A DNA stretch of 64,000 nucleotides from Boesenbergia rotunda (GCA_024364735.1 JAGFNQ010004007.1:62001-126000); one strand, 5' to 3'. Numbered from the stretch's first letter, positions 27,150 through 38,530 are shown. Made by a program: numbers and translations. The notes: generated from the letters alone by a model not told the origin.

Positions 27150-29050
27150 GATGGTCGAACCATAAGGGCAACCCCTTGTCCTTACAAGGAGGAACTCGAT
27201 CACCTGGTAGCCAACGCTATTAAAGAGGCGCTGGAGCAACATCAAGTCGAACAGGCTGTCTCGCAACAAGGGGATCTTGCGAGGGAGGAGATCCCCCAAG
27301 TCTCTGTCTCGCATTCACGGAGATCCGTCACCCCGGTGGGGAAACGGGACGGAGCATCCCCTAGCCCCCAAAGAGAGTCTCCCGGAGACATTGAGAAGGT
27401 CCACTCGGTGGCCTCCAGTGCCCAGAGGCACAGAGAAGGACAGGGGAAGAGGGATGAACCCGAGACCTCTCATAAGGTCCCCTCTACACCTTTCTCATCC
27501 GAGATTGTCAAGGCCCCCATGCCAAAGCAGTTCCGCGGCCTAGGGATCCCTAATTATGATGGGAAGACGGATCCAGAGGAACACGTCTGTAAATTCGAGA
27601 ATGTGGCACTCCTGCACCAGTATACTGACGGTGTGAAGTGCCGGGTGTTCTTGAACACCCTGTCCGGAGCAGCTCAGCGGTGGTGCCAGAGGCTGACACA
27701 AGGTTCCATCAACTCCTTCGCGGAGTTCAAGATAGCCTTCCTCCACCATTTCGCGAGCAGCCGCCACTACCAGAAGACGACACATAACCTATTTGCCCTC
27801 AAGCAGAAGCCTAAGGAACCACTGAAGGAGTACATCCAGAGGTTCAACCGGGTGACGCAGGACGTGCCTAGTGCAATGTCAGAGTTACTCGTTAGTGTCT
27901 GTACCCAAGAGCTCGCTGAAGGGGCTTCTTTCGATCCTTGGTAAGGAAACCCCCGCCAATTTCGATGATTTGCTGGGACGCTCCGTCAAGTATGTCAATG
28001 TGGAAGAAGTACAGTACATCCGTCGCAAAGATCCTGTTGGAGCCCCCCTCCGGCGGTTCCCCGTCAAACAGGAGGGAGCCCCCGACCCCAGCCCGGGGAA
28101 AGGAACTTCACCCTGGGAAGGACCAGTGGGCTGGTAGGCGCCGGATGGTTGAAACGGTAGACACCAAGCAACCAGAACCATCACCCAGGTACTGTGGTTA
28201 TCATGGCAGCTCGACACATTCCACTGAAGAGTGTCACACCTTGAAGAAGAAGTTCGGCGAGGAGACAGACACCAAACCTCGAAGAAAGTGGAATAAGTCG
28301 GGATACTGCAGAAGGTCTCCAAGGCGAAGCTTTTCTCCTCGGCGACATCATGCCGGGGAAAACGAGGCCCGACCTCAGTCTCGATCACGATCGTGAGGTA
28401 GGAGTCATGGGCCCGCACCCCGAAGATCTCTCTCCTTAGAAAGAGACCCCCAGAAGGACAAGGGCCCCATGCGTGGTCCGCCCTCAAGTCATGTGGGAGT
28501 CATCTCCGGAGAACCTACTGGAGGAGACCCCAACCGGGCCAGGAAGTCTTATACCCCACGATTGGAAAACTACTCCATCGGGACAAGTCGGAGCCAGGAG
28601 TCGAGCCCTACAATATCTTTTTGGTCATCCGACCTTGAAGAAGTGGAAGTTCCCCATGAAGACGTCATAGTGATCGTAGCCCGTATTGCGAACTACGAGG
28701 TTAAGCGCATCTTTGTGGACATAGGGAGTTCCGTGAGCATCCTTTACAAGGCAGTTTGGGAGCAGATGCAGATCGACGAGGATGAACTGCTCCCAGTCTC
28801 GACCCCACTATTCGGTTTCACAGGGTACCAAGTGCAGCCGGTAGGGCAAATCACCTTGTCACTCTCATTGGGTAGCGACAGACTTGAAAAACTCGGAGGA
28901 CTCCTTTCTTAATCGTGGACGCACCCTCCTCCTACAATGCCATCCTGGGCCGCCCGACGCTTAACACTTTCCAGGCGGTGGTCTCTGTTTAACACCAGAA
29001 AATAAAGTTTCTGATAGGCGACCGGGTGGTTGAAGTCCGAGGAGACCAGT
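27150..29050 (+). pseudogene. Gypsy gag and aspartic protease, broken
   Basis: 27336-27944 encodes a retrotrans_gag region: FRGLGIPNYDGKTDPEEHV, then FLNTLSGAAQRWCQRL, then FASSRHYQKTTHNLFALKQK. The frame is lost near 27900; the gag C-terminus (FDDLLGRSVKYVNVEEVQYI) continues in another frame to a TAG near 28135. A Cys/His stretch (YCGYHGSSTHSTEEC) lies near 28188-28235. 28640-28912 encodes a retropepsin-like region where the catalytic D-[ST]-G reads DIG (VDIGSSVSIL). The AYNAILGRPTLN-like block follows near 28920 in yet another frame. It cannot give a full polyprotein. Confidence 0.82.
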
Positions 29051-29322
29051 TAGCTTCTCGGTAGTGTTACAGTGCAGAGGTCAGAACCGAGTCTCAGAAG
29101 AACCCGAGGGGCCTGGACGACTAGCTGAAGGAGGTCACACACACAAGGAGAATTTCAAAAACTCAGGAGGTTCGGGCCCGACAGCAATCTTGACCCTTCT
29201 GGTCACAGTAAGATTTGCGTTTTATTTAGAGCGTCTGTCTGTGTATCTCTGTGCCCTCGCAACAAAATCAAGTAATAAAGGGAGATGCTTTCAATAACAA
29301 CGTAGCACCAAGGAGTTTAAAA

Positions 29323-31620
29323 CCCTAATACCTCGCGGTGCAGCCGATGCCCGGGGTACTTAGACTTGGTCTGGGACGTACGAGCTCGATCAAGTATCCA
29401 AAACCCTAATACCTTGCGGTGCAGGCGATGCCCCGGGTACTTAGGCTTGGTCTGGGACGTACGCGCCCGACCAAGTATCCAAAACCCTAATACCTCGCGG
29501 TGCAGGCGATGCCCGGGGTACTTAGGCTTGGTTTGGGACGTACGCGCCCGACCAAGTATCCAAAACCCTAATACCTCGTGGTGCAACCGATGCTCGGGGT
29601 ACTTATGCTTGGTCTGGGACGTACGCGCCGGACCAAGTATCCAAAACCCTAATACCTCGCGGTGCAGTCGATGCCCGGGGTACTTAGGCTTGGTCTGGGA
29701 CGTACGCGCCCAACCAAGTATCCAAAACCCTAATACCTCGCGGTGCAGTCGATGCCCGGGGTACTTAGGCTTGGTCTGGGACGCACACACCCGACCAAAT
29801 ATCCAAAACCCTAATACCTCGTGGTGCAGTCGATGCCTGGGGTACTTAGGCTTGGTCTGGGACATACGCGGCCGACCAAGTATCCAAAATCTTAATACCT
29901 CGCGGTGCAACCGATGTCCGGGGTACTTAGGATTGGTCTGGACGTACGCGCTCGATCAAGTATCTAAAACCCTAATACCTTGCGGTGCAGCCGATGCCCG
30001 GGGTACTTAGGCTTCGTCTGGGACGTACGCACCCGACCAAGTATCCAAAACCCTAATACCTCGCGGTGCAGCTGATGCCCGGGTGGTCTGGGACGTACGC
30101 GCCCAACCAAGTATCCAAAACCCTAATACCTCGTAGTGCAGCCGATGCCCGGGGTACTTAGGCTTGGTCTGGGACGTACGCGCCCAACCAAGTATCCAAA
30201 ACCCTAATACCTCGCAGTGTAGCCGATGCCGGGGGTACTTAGGCTTGGTCTGGGACGTACGCGACCGACCAAGTATCCAAAACCCTAATACCTTGCGGTG
30301 CAGCCGATGCCCGGGGTACTTAGGCTTGGTCTGGGACATACGCACCTGTCCAAGTATCCAAAATCCTAATACCTCGCGGTGCAGCCGATGCCCGGGGTAC
30401 TTAGGCTTGGTCTGGACGTACGCGCCCAACCAAGTATCCAAAACCCTAATACCTCGCGGTGCAGCCAATGCCCGGGGTACTTAGGCTTCGTCTGGGACGT
30501 ACGCGCCCGACCAAGTATCCAAAACCCTAATACCTCGCAGTGCAGCTGATGCCTGGGGTGGTCTGGGACGTACGCGCTCAACCAAGTATCCAAAATCCTA
30601 ATACCTCGCAGTGCAGCCGATGCCCGGGGTACTTAGGCTTGGTCTGGGACGTACGCGCCCAACCAAGTATCCAAAACCCTAATACCTCGCAGTGCAGCCG
30701 ATGCCGGGGGTACTTAGGCTTGGTCTGGGACGTACACGACCGACCAAGTATCCAAAACCCTAATACCTTGCGGTGCAGCCGATGCCCGGGGTACTTAGGC
30801 TTGGTCTGGGACATACGCACCCGTCCAAGTATCCAAAACCCTAATACCTCGCGGTGCAGCCGATGCCCGGGGTACTTAGGCTTGGTCTGGGACGTACGCA
30901 CCCAACCAAGTATCCAAAACCCTAATACCTCGCAGTGCAGCCAATACCCGGGGTGCTTAGGCTTGGTCTGGGACGTACGCGCCCGATCAAGTATCCAAAA
31001 TCCTAATACCTCGCGGTGCAGCCAATGCCCGGGGTACTTGGGCTTGGTCTGGGACGTACGCGCCCGACCAAGTATCCAAAACCCTAATACCTTGCGGTGC
31101 AGCTGATGCCCGGGGGTGCTTAGGTTTGTTCTGGGACGTATGCACCCGATCAAGTATCCAAAACTCTAATACCTGGTGGTGCAGCCGATGCCCAGGGTAC
31201 TTAGGCTTGGTCTGGGACGTACGTGCCCGACCAAATATCTAAAACCCTAATACCTCACGGTGCAGTCGATGTCCGGGGTACTTAGGCTTGGTCTGGGACG
31301 TACGCGCCTGACCAAGTATTCAAAACCCTAATACCTTGTGGTGAAATCGATGCCCGGGGTACTTAGGCTTGGTCTGGGACATACGCGCCTGACCAAGTAT
31401 CTAAAACCCTAATACCTCGCGGTGCAGCCGATGCCCGGGGTACTTAGGCTTGGTCTGGGACATACGCGCCCGACCAAGTATCCAAAACCCTAATACCTCA
31501 CGGTGCAGCCGATGCCCGGGGTACTTAGGCTTGGTCTGGGGCATACGCGCCTGACCAAGTACCCAAAACCCTAATACCTCGCGTTGCAGCCAAGGCCCGG
31601 GGTACTTAGGCTTAGTCCGG
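29323..31620. repeat. 81-bp tandem array, about 29 copies
   Basis: Each unit runs TATCCAAAACCCTAATACCT, then CGCGGTGCAGCCGATGCCCG, then GGGTACTTAGGCTTGGTCTG, then GGACGTACGCGCCCGACCAAG: 81 bp. A few units are shortened by about 12 bp (near 30080 and 30555). As 81 is divisible by three, all units stay in phase and ORFs of up to 214 codons appear on both strands; these are repeat artefacts. A block of about 475 bp (near 30068 and again near 30543) is repeated with the same variant order, so there is higher-order structure. Position after a Tat-like gag/protease suggests an expanded 3' untranslated region of the Gypsy element. Confidence 0.95.
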
Positions 31621-32239
31621 ATTGTTCCAAACTCCCCACCAAGGACGCAAATCAAGATGCCTCATAATCTCCCGAGCGCTCGGGATAAGTGGGTGTTGCA
31701 GGAGCAAGGGTAAAGTAGCATACCCGACCAGGGGAACATAAGCAAAACATTCAAAAGAATAATCCAGACATACACATACATAGGGTAACAAAAATATTGA
31801 TTTATTTATATGAAAAATACTGGGAGATTAGCATCTCAGAGAATTATCAAGATACAATTGGATGAAAAAAGTGCTCTTCTACTTGGGCCTTTCTCCTCTA
31901 CAACTCCATTCTTGAAGGGTCGCTAGGCTCGGAACCACCTTCTAAATACGCAGTACGCGGAAACCCGTCGACAGGGTCCTTGAATCGTTTTCCGCCTTCT
32001 GGGTACTCCATCCAAGTAATCAGGGACGGATGAGGATGCCTGAGTTAACATATGGGTAGCTCGACCCCATTCTAAGACCCCCTTCTTTCGCGAATATGAG
32101 GTCGAGTACACCATTCAAAAGGCAGAAGAGGGGGAGCAGCGACTGCAATTTCTCCCCGGAGCGTGTAAAGACACAAAGAAGAATCTCCTTAACCGAGGAG
32201 GGGGAACAGTAGCCGCCAAGGACACTTGGTGATATCCTT
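31621..32239. other. Non-coding TE-derived sequence between the array and the RT fragment
   Basis: The segment after the array (31621-31930) is AT-rich and may be the 3' tail of the plus-strand Gypsy. 31936-32239 on the minus strand continues directly after the RT fragment but no longer matches RT, so a junction or deletion lies near 32240. No gene seen. Confidence 0.5.
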
Positions 32240-32766
32240 GGTAGACATCCAGCATGGAGATTAGCTCGCTTCCTACTGTCGAGTCCACCATCTGGTCGAT
32301 CCGGGGCAGAGGGTAGCAGTCCTTCAGGCATGCTCGGATGAGATCCCAGAAGTCGATGCACACTCTCCATTTATTATCAGGCTTGGCTACTAGGACTACG
32401 TTGGATAGCTAGGTCGGGAACTAGACTTCTCGGATGTGCTCAACCTCCAACAACTTCTCGATCTCCGCCTGGATCACCTTATTCTGCTCAGCGCTGAAGT
32501 CCCTCTTTCTCTGCTTGACTGACCGAGCGTTAGGGTAAACGTCAAGGTGGTGCTCGGCCATCCGGTCGGACTCCTTTCAGCTCCTTTACTGACCAGACGA
32601 ACACATCTTGGTTCATGGTCAGGCATTCCAATAACGGCTCCTTCAGCTCGCACGGCAGACCGGCGGCTATTTTGACTCGGGCTTCCTCCTGGTCGGGAAG
32701 CAACTGGACCTCCTCCTTGTCGTCGTGCAGCTCGGCCCAAGGAGAACTGGTGGTGCCCAGTACTAG
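32240..32766 (-). pseudogene. Gypsy pol fragment: protease-RT linker and N-terminal RT
   Basis: Minus-strand frames read GTTSSPWAELHDDKEEVQ and LTMNQDVFVWS near 32766-32590. After a frame change comes the RT start, CIDFWDLIRACLKDCYPLPR then IDQMVDSTVG and LDVYQGYHQV. This is RT block 1-2 of Ty3/Gypsy. Similarity stops near 32240, before the YxDD block, and the expected DFRDLNKACPKD shows substitutions. Non-functional. Confidence 0.82.
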
Positions 32767-34507
32767 TGTCACGATGCACACTCAAATTTAGATATTTATA
32801 AAGCTGAAAACCCTTGCTAGCAAGATTAAAGGTAGAATAGGGGCCTCAGGTCGTATTTTTTTCCAATGGCTAGTTGCGAGAGTTTGAATCAAGCTCGTAT
32901 TTGTTTGTCGTTAAATGATTTGGGATTTTCAAATAATTTGGGGGTTTGTGTTGCAAATAGAAACGAAAGAACAGTGCTAAAATGAACTAGCTAAGCATAT
33001 CTGCTCTAAGGAGCTTCAAAAACTACACTTAACTAAATTTGAAAGCTATTAAAGAACCTAGCTTAACAATAATTGTGAATCAAGCAATTCAATTGGATAT
33101 TATGAAACTAAAACTCAAGAACTGATAAATCAGTAAAAGAACTTGCAATATTAAGCCAAATTGTAGAAGTTAAAATTGAAACAAATTTTGCTACGGAAAC
33201 AGGATTTAAAAGAAACAATTCTCTGCTTAATCGGTCGGCAATTCGATCAGATGCAATCCTGATCAGTCTGAGTGACCGATCAGGTGATGTCTAGATCGGT
33301 CGACAGTCCGTTCAATATCTGAAAACAAGCTGATACAGAGCAAAATTACTGATAAACAAAATTTAGAAACTGAAATCTATCAATTAAGAACTCTATATCA
33401 GAGTCGTCATCAAGGGTTGCTTCTTGTTGTCACCCAAGAACCGATCCAAGAACCCCTTTGATCGAGAATCGATAAGATCGAACTCCTTCGGTCGATTTGC
33501 ATCGAATTAGCGTACTGGCTGAAATCTTCCAACCTTCTCTTCCTCTTCGATCAGGTGATGCAACTCCAGCTCAGAAACTTCCAATGCCATGCAGAGAACC
33601 CCTCTGTTCAAAGGCGCTGAAGGTTCCAATCGGTGAAGACAGCGATCAAGCGAGAATGGATTTGGTCGGAGCAGAACTCGGCGAGACCCTCACCAGAGCT
33701 TGACAGCAACGGATTTGTAGCAGATCTCACGGAGAGTAGACCTTGATGATTCGAAGCCTTGAAGAGATCTCGATCTAGGTGGTCGCGTGCAACAATCGAG
33801 AGGAAAAACAAAGAAGAACTATGAAGAACTGGAGCAGAGAAATCGCGACCCCCCCTCCGTGAGAGGGAATTCCTCATTTAAATTTCCTTTTGAATTTTTG
33901 GACGGCTGTGATTGTTTCGGACTAAACCAATGGTCAGATCAAGTCAGATCTGATCCAAATCCTACAGATCTTGATCAAGGGCTCTGATCTACTTGTCCTT
34001 AACTTGGATCACTCAATCTGAAGCGGATGGCTCAGATCTTCTCTTCTCTAGCTTGGACGGTCTAGATCCTTTAGTGCTTGATCCAACGGCTGAATCAACT
34101 CTGATCTGGCCCAAACTTTCATATCTTGATCCATGAACTTGATTAAGTCTATCTTGAGCTTGGATCGACCAGAAGTTAGCGGATGGCTTAGATCTAACCG
34201 TTCTCTTGAATGGACGATCCATGTTAATCCGATGCTTGATCCCTTTGATCCGGATCCAATTCTGACCCAAGTTTGACCCAATATGATCCAGGTCCATGAT
34301 CATTTGAAACCTACAAAATGATATTAAATTTTAGTGCTAAAACATCTTAAATATATAAAGAATTGAATCTTAAGCTAAAATGGAGACAATCCATGAAACC
34401 TAATACAAATGCAAACTTAAGCATATGGAAGTGGATCAAAATATGGATTTGAGAGCCTAATTTAATCAACAAAATGAAAGTTATCAAGAAGCTTGCACAA
34501 TATTGCA
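32767..34507. mobile_element. LTR-like insertion (probable solo LTR) in the minus-strand Gypsy
   Basis: A 1741-bp block beginning TGTCACGATGC and ending ATATTGCA, so TG...CA ends. It is flanked by ACTAG (32762-32766) and GCTAG (34508-34512), a 5-bp target duplication with one difference. On the minus strand the host frame reads ...KALSL before it and VLGTTSSP after it, continuous once one target copy is dropped. The interior has no pol genes and carries GATCGGTC/GACCGATC-type palindromes near 33230-33310. Family and strand are not certain. Confidence 0.75.
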
Positions 34508-35687
34508 GCTAGAGATAGTGCCTTGGGTCTTCTGGCTTTCCACCTGGGCATCATCCACATAGCACCTCCGGGCAACTCTTTGATCTCCTCTAACTTCCCC
34601 GACCTTGCACCGACCGGGAATTTGATCTTAAGGTAAAAGGTGGAGGTTACCGCTCGAAACTCGTTGAGGGTTGGTCGACCCAGGATCGCGTTGTAGGCCG
34701 AGGGTGCGTCCACTATTAGAATGTGGACCACTTGGTCCTCTTCAGTGGCTCTACGCCTAAGGAGATGGCCAGTCGAATTTGCCCAATCAGTTGCACCTGG
34801 TTCCCCGTGAACCCGAACAGTGAGGTGGCCACCAGCTCCAACTGGGTCAACTCGATCTGTAGCTGGTTGAAGACTTTCTTGTAGAGTATGTTGATCGAGC
34901 TGCCCCGTGTCCACGATGGTTCGGTGGACCTGATAGTTGGCGATGACGACCATAATGACCAGGGCGTCATCGTGGGGAACTTCCAGCCCCTGTAAGTCTT
35001 GTGGCCCAAAACTGATCTGGGGCCCTTGCGCCTGAGCGGCACTCGTGCCGACCTTGTGGATTCCAGTCGGCGTACTTGCACCTTGCGGGCTTGATTGGAA
35101 TCTCCCCCAGTAGGCCCCCCCGAGATCACATGTACTCCTCCTCGGACGACGTTTTGTCGGTTGGCCTGTTCCTCGTCCATCTCTTCGGACTCGGTCCGCT
35201 CCTCCAGCGGAAACAGATTGCGGGTTGCAGGAGGGTTCCTCCTGGGTTCTTCGACTGTAGGGGCGGCGGTCGGAGTTCCTCGACCCAGCCCCGCCCTGGG
35301 GTCGCCTGACGCCCCCGCCGCGCGCCCCCTTGGGGTAGGAGCCCGACCTTCTCGACTTGTTGACACTCCTCTGTGTCATGCGTGTGGCTCTAGTGGAAGG
35401 CGCAGTAAGGCCTCTAGTGGGTCGGCAGCACCCTTGAGCCACCTGCTACACATGCCTCTGCTCCATACCCGCTCGGTCGGCTGCCCCCCCCCCCCCCCCC
35501 CCCGTGGGCTGCCCGCACGAGGATCGGCTGTTCTGAGCGGGGTTGGGTGTCGGTGTGCTAGCCACCTCCTTCTTCCGGGGGGCTTGTGCTTCCTCTATGT
35601 TAATATATTTGACAACCTTCCCGAGCAGGCTGTCAAAGTCCTTTGGTGGCTTCCTGATCAGCGATCGAAAGAATTCTCCCTCCTATA
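34508..35687 (-). pseudogene. Gypsy gag C-terminus and aspartic protease, broken
   Basis: Just below the solo LTR the minus strand reads EGEFFRSLIRKPPKDFDSLL, then KVVKYINIEEAQ, the gag C-terminus, ending at TAG. Further down, protease is spread over two frames: TIVDTG in one, then SSINILYKKVFNQLQIE and TSLFGFTGNQVQLIGQIRLA in the other, then SAYNAILGRPTLNEFRAVTS back in the first. The intact DTG is present but a frame change follows it immediately. A 20-base C run (35484-35503) disrupts the linker. Confidence 0.8.
35484..35503. repeat. Poly-C tract (20 C)
   Basis: Twenty consecutive C residues on the plus strand within the broken gag linker. Assembly or sequencing may misjudge its length. 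Confidence 0.9.
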
Positions 35688-36700
35688 TGTAGGATTGTTT
35701 GTGTCCGCTAGAGGGGGTGAATAGTATTTTCTGGTTCGTTCTTGTACCTACGTTGTTAGTTGCACAGCGGAAACAATAATAAAGAAAACAAACAATGTTA
35801 ACAAACCGCTTTTGCTTTTATTTGGTATCCACCCCGGCCGGGTGACTAATCCAAGAATCCGTCGGTGGATTACTCCCCGGATAACCTCCGGCTAGCTCTC
35901 GTCGCTCCTTGTGTGTGGAGAAACCTCGCCACAACACCAAGCAAAACCTCTGAGCACAAAGACTACTATCTTGCCTTTAACCAAGACAAGATTCGTCAAG
36001 TATCTTAGCCACCACGAAGTCCTCTTTAAATAGGACTCGGGCTGAAACCCTCGCTACCAGTCGACTGCCCCCAGGGCAGTCGACTGGTGCCACTGAAATT
36101 CGACCGTTGCATCTCAGCGTTCGAATTCTCAGACAACTCACCAGCCACCTACCAGTCGCAGTCGACTGGTCCCAGGCTGAGACCCTTCTGTGAGTTTCAT
36201 CAGTCGACTGCCCTCAGGCCAGTCGACTGGTCTACTCACATACCTAAGGTTAACATTCCCGAGTACATTTCACTCCGCACTCGAACCCTAGGATTTCCCG
36301 AGTACAATCACACAACACTCGTACCCTCACGACTCGACTGACTCCTCTTCAGCAGCCTCTACTGTTGTCTTTGCGCCCTCTTCATCTTCGGCTCCCGTCC
36401 TTCAGATGCACGCAAGCCTCCAGCTTGCCTCCATGCCATCCTTCACGCATGCCTCGAAGTCCGCGCCCATCAGCTCATCGCCCCTGCTGTCCAAAGTCCC
36501 TCGGATGCGCACGCAAGCCTCCAGCTTGCCTCCATGCCATCCTTCACCGTATCGAGGCCGTCCAGTCAAGTCCATATATGTAACCTGTACAACCTACACA
36601 CTCAACATACACATATGAGATAACAAGGGTAAACCTAACTTAAAACCTTTGCCCAAGCATCAAAACACTTGGTCACTCCGGACCACATATTGCCTCAACA
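35688..36700 (-). mobile_element. Solo LTR (Copia-like) inserted in Gypsy gag
   Basis: 1013 bp with TG...CA ends (plus strand TGTAGGATTG...CCTCAACA), flanked by CTATA (35683-35687) and CTGTA (36701-36705), a 5-bp duplication with one difference. On the minus strand gag reads ...SVFSQGLQ before it and EGEFFRSL after it, so the insertion split one ORF. Read on the minus strand its end is CTATTCACCCCCTCTAGC..., like the end of the LTR at 58778-61024, which sets the orientation. It carries five or so CAGTCGACTG palindromes (36058-36232) upstream of a TATA-like CTATTTAAAGAGG. Confidence 0.88.
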
Positions 36701-37543
36701 CTGTAGTCCCTGGGAGAAGACGCTGATCAGGACTTCGGGGGTGGCAGTCGGCACATCTAATGCCACCCCATTGAATCTCTTGATGTAGGCCCAAAGCGAC
36801 TCCTTCGGACCCTGCTTCAGCACGAACAGATTGAGGCTCGTGTTGTGGTGCCTCCTGCTGTTGGCGAAGTGTTGGAGGAATGCCCTCCTAAGCTCCTCAA
36901 AGCTTGACATCGACCCATTGGGGAGTCGGTCGAACCACCGTTGAGCGGGCCCCGAGAGCGTGATCAAGAAGGCTCGGCATTTCACGCTCTCGAGATATTG
37001 GTGCAGCAAGGCCGCACTCTCGAACTTCATCAGGTGCTCTTCAGGATCAGTCACCCCATCATACTCAGGTATTGTGAAGAACCTGAGATGCTTAGGAACC
37101 GGATCCTCCAGGATCCAAGAGGAGAAGGGGCTACATACCAGGGCGACTGGAGACACTCCGCTTGGGGCCTTTCCCTTATCGAGACGTGGCCTGTGCGTCT
37201 GATTGGAAGCGGACGCCTCGATCTGCATAGAGTCGCCCTCATCGTCCCTACCTCGGTAGAGAGCGGCGGGAAAGGGGGTCGAGCCTCCCTCGGGTTGAGC
37301 GGCCTTTCCTCGACCTCCTGAGTAGCCGTGCACCGATGGCTCGGGGATTCGAATCGCCGGGCTGCCGGCTTGCAAAGGCCTCTGAGGGGTTTTCTGAGCC
37401 CGAGCGGCCATCAAAAGCTCGTACTCCTCGGGCGTGACGGTTACCATCACTCGGTTGGGGTCTTCCATCATACACTTCCGATCAGGCAGAAAGTCCCTCC
37501 TTCGAGCGTCAAATTTGATCATGTCGCGAAGTGAGGTGGACAT
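36701..37543 (-). pseudogene. Gypsy gag N-terminal and core region, truncated by the solo LTR
   Basis: An open minus-strand frame of about 281 codons starts MSTSLRDMIKFDARRRDFL. It contains the retrotrans_gag core: FFTIPEYDGVTDPEEHLMKF, LLHQYLESVKCRAFLITLSG, AQRWFDRLPNGSM, FANSRRHHNTSLNLFVLKQG and TATPEVLISVFSQGLQ, where the solo LTR cuts in. Gag forms the particle of the retroelement. The N-terminal half before the core is low-complexity and charged. Confidence 0.88.
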
Positions 37544-38530
37544 CTAAGAGTGAGGTGGTCTCCCGAGTGTCATGAACTGCTAACGCCGGCTCCGATCTGT
37601 AAGAAAATGACCGTTAGCAAACCCGTCGGGAAAAGTCTCTAGCAACGCCCTCCGACGGTCAACTCAGTCCCCAGCACAAAAAAAACTCAGTCCCCAGCAG
37701 CTGAACAAGAGAGAAAAGACAATAGAACAGTGAAAAAAATACTCTTGCGCATACCTATGAAGTGGGGGTGGGGTGGGGTGGAGGGGCTTATATAGCTAGG
37801 GGGCTGACAGCTTCTGCCCTCTGCCCATGCCTGCCATGTTTTGTTGTACGCGGGGGCAGGGTATGGTGTCTCATGCAGGGGCAAGGTAAGGGCACTGTCA
37901 GTCCTCCGACTGACAACGTACGGCACCACTCGGTCTGGCCCGAGCAGGGATGGTTGTGGTACGAGGTGCAAGGAGGTGTTAGTGGATCACTTTGTGTCAG
38001 ACGATTGTACTGTGTCAGTGGGATATCCGCGATTCAGGCAGGGCTAAGATCATACCTGAGCCGACTGGCGTCGACTGCCGCTCAACTTTGATCAGTCAGG
38101 GAGTCAGGGGGTGGGTATTCCACTACGCGACAATAATACTGAGCCGGCGTGCCGACCGACCGATCCGAGTGGGATCGTGAGACCAATATCTAACATCCTT
38201 CCGCTTAGGACTAACTACATCCTGAGCCGATGAGCTCTTGAGTCTGGCTCGTTGGTTGTGGCTTTGGGTCGGACGATTAGGGCAAAGTCAAATTGCCGAC
38301 TGGGAGCCGCTCGGTATGGTTCGGACGCTTGTCGACAGCTCCCCACGTGATTATCAGAGTCGGGCTCTTTGCCCTTTTCCAGGAAAGTCAGGTCGGAGTA
38401 TACCCACCGACTTGTCCAATTGAGCAATCCCAGCCAAGCGGACCTTGGGGCTATGACCTTGCACATGTGGGCAACCCCCCTTCCTGGAGGGCCCGCCCTG
38501 AGGTGGTGCCAAACTGATCGATCGAGCGAT
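37544..38530 (-). other. Leader and probable 5' LTR region of the minus-strand Gypsy
   Basis: GC-rich, non-coding, upstream of gag on the minus strand, with an abrupt change to AT-rich DNA near 38530. No second LTR copy is present to fix its ends and no clear TGGCGCC-type primer site was found. Confidence 0.5.

Larger units (their letters stand above)
26388..31620 (+). mobile_element. Ty3/Gypsy (Tat-like) retrotransposon, gag/protease only, with 3' tandem array
   Basis: The order is LTR (26388-27101), primer-binding site, decayed gag and protease (about 27150-29050), then a 2.3-kb tandem array. The gag belongs to the plant Tat-like type (FASSRRHxKT-LF-LKQ-PKE-L-YI-RFN pattern). No RT, RNase H, integrase or matching 3' LTR was found, so the element is either a deletion derivative or a naturally pol-less form. 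The right limit is uncertain; non-coding sequence continues to about 31930. Confidence 0.75.
32240..38530 (-). mobile_element. Minus-strand Ty3/Gypsy (Tat-like) element split by two insertions
   Basis: From high to low coordinates: leader/LTR-like DNA (37544 to about 38530), gag (37543-36701), interruption, gag C-terminus and protease (35687-34508), interruption, start of pol to partial RT (32766-32240). The reading frame is restored at both interruptions when the inserted DNA and one target copy are ignored. The element lacks the rest of RT, RNase H, integrase and a recognisable 3' LTR. Confidence 0.8.

Noticed and set aside
29317..31153. Long ORFs of 84-214 codons on both strands with a repeated VWDVRARPSIQNPNT peptide
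   Set aside because: They follow from an in-phase 81-bp tandem repeat lacking stops in those frames; the mirror-image ORFs on both strands show that it is a repeat artefact.
29330..31600. Interstitial telomere tract
   Set aside because: AAACCCTAA occurs once per 81-bp unit and not as tandem heptamers.
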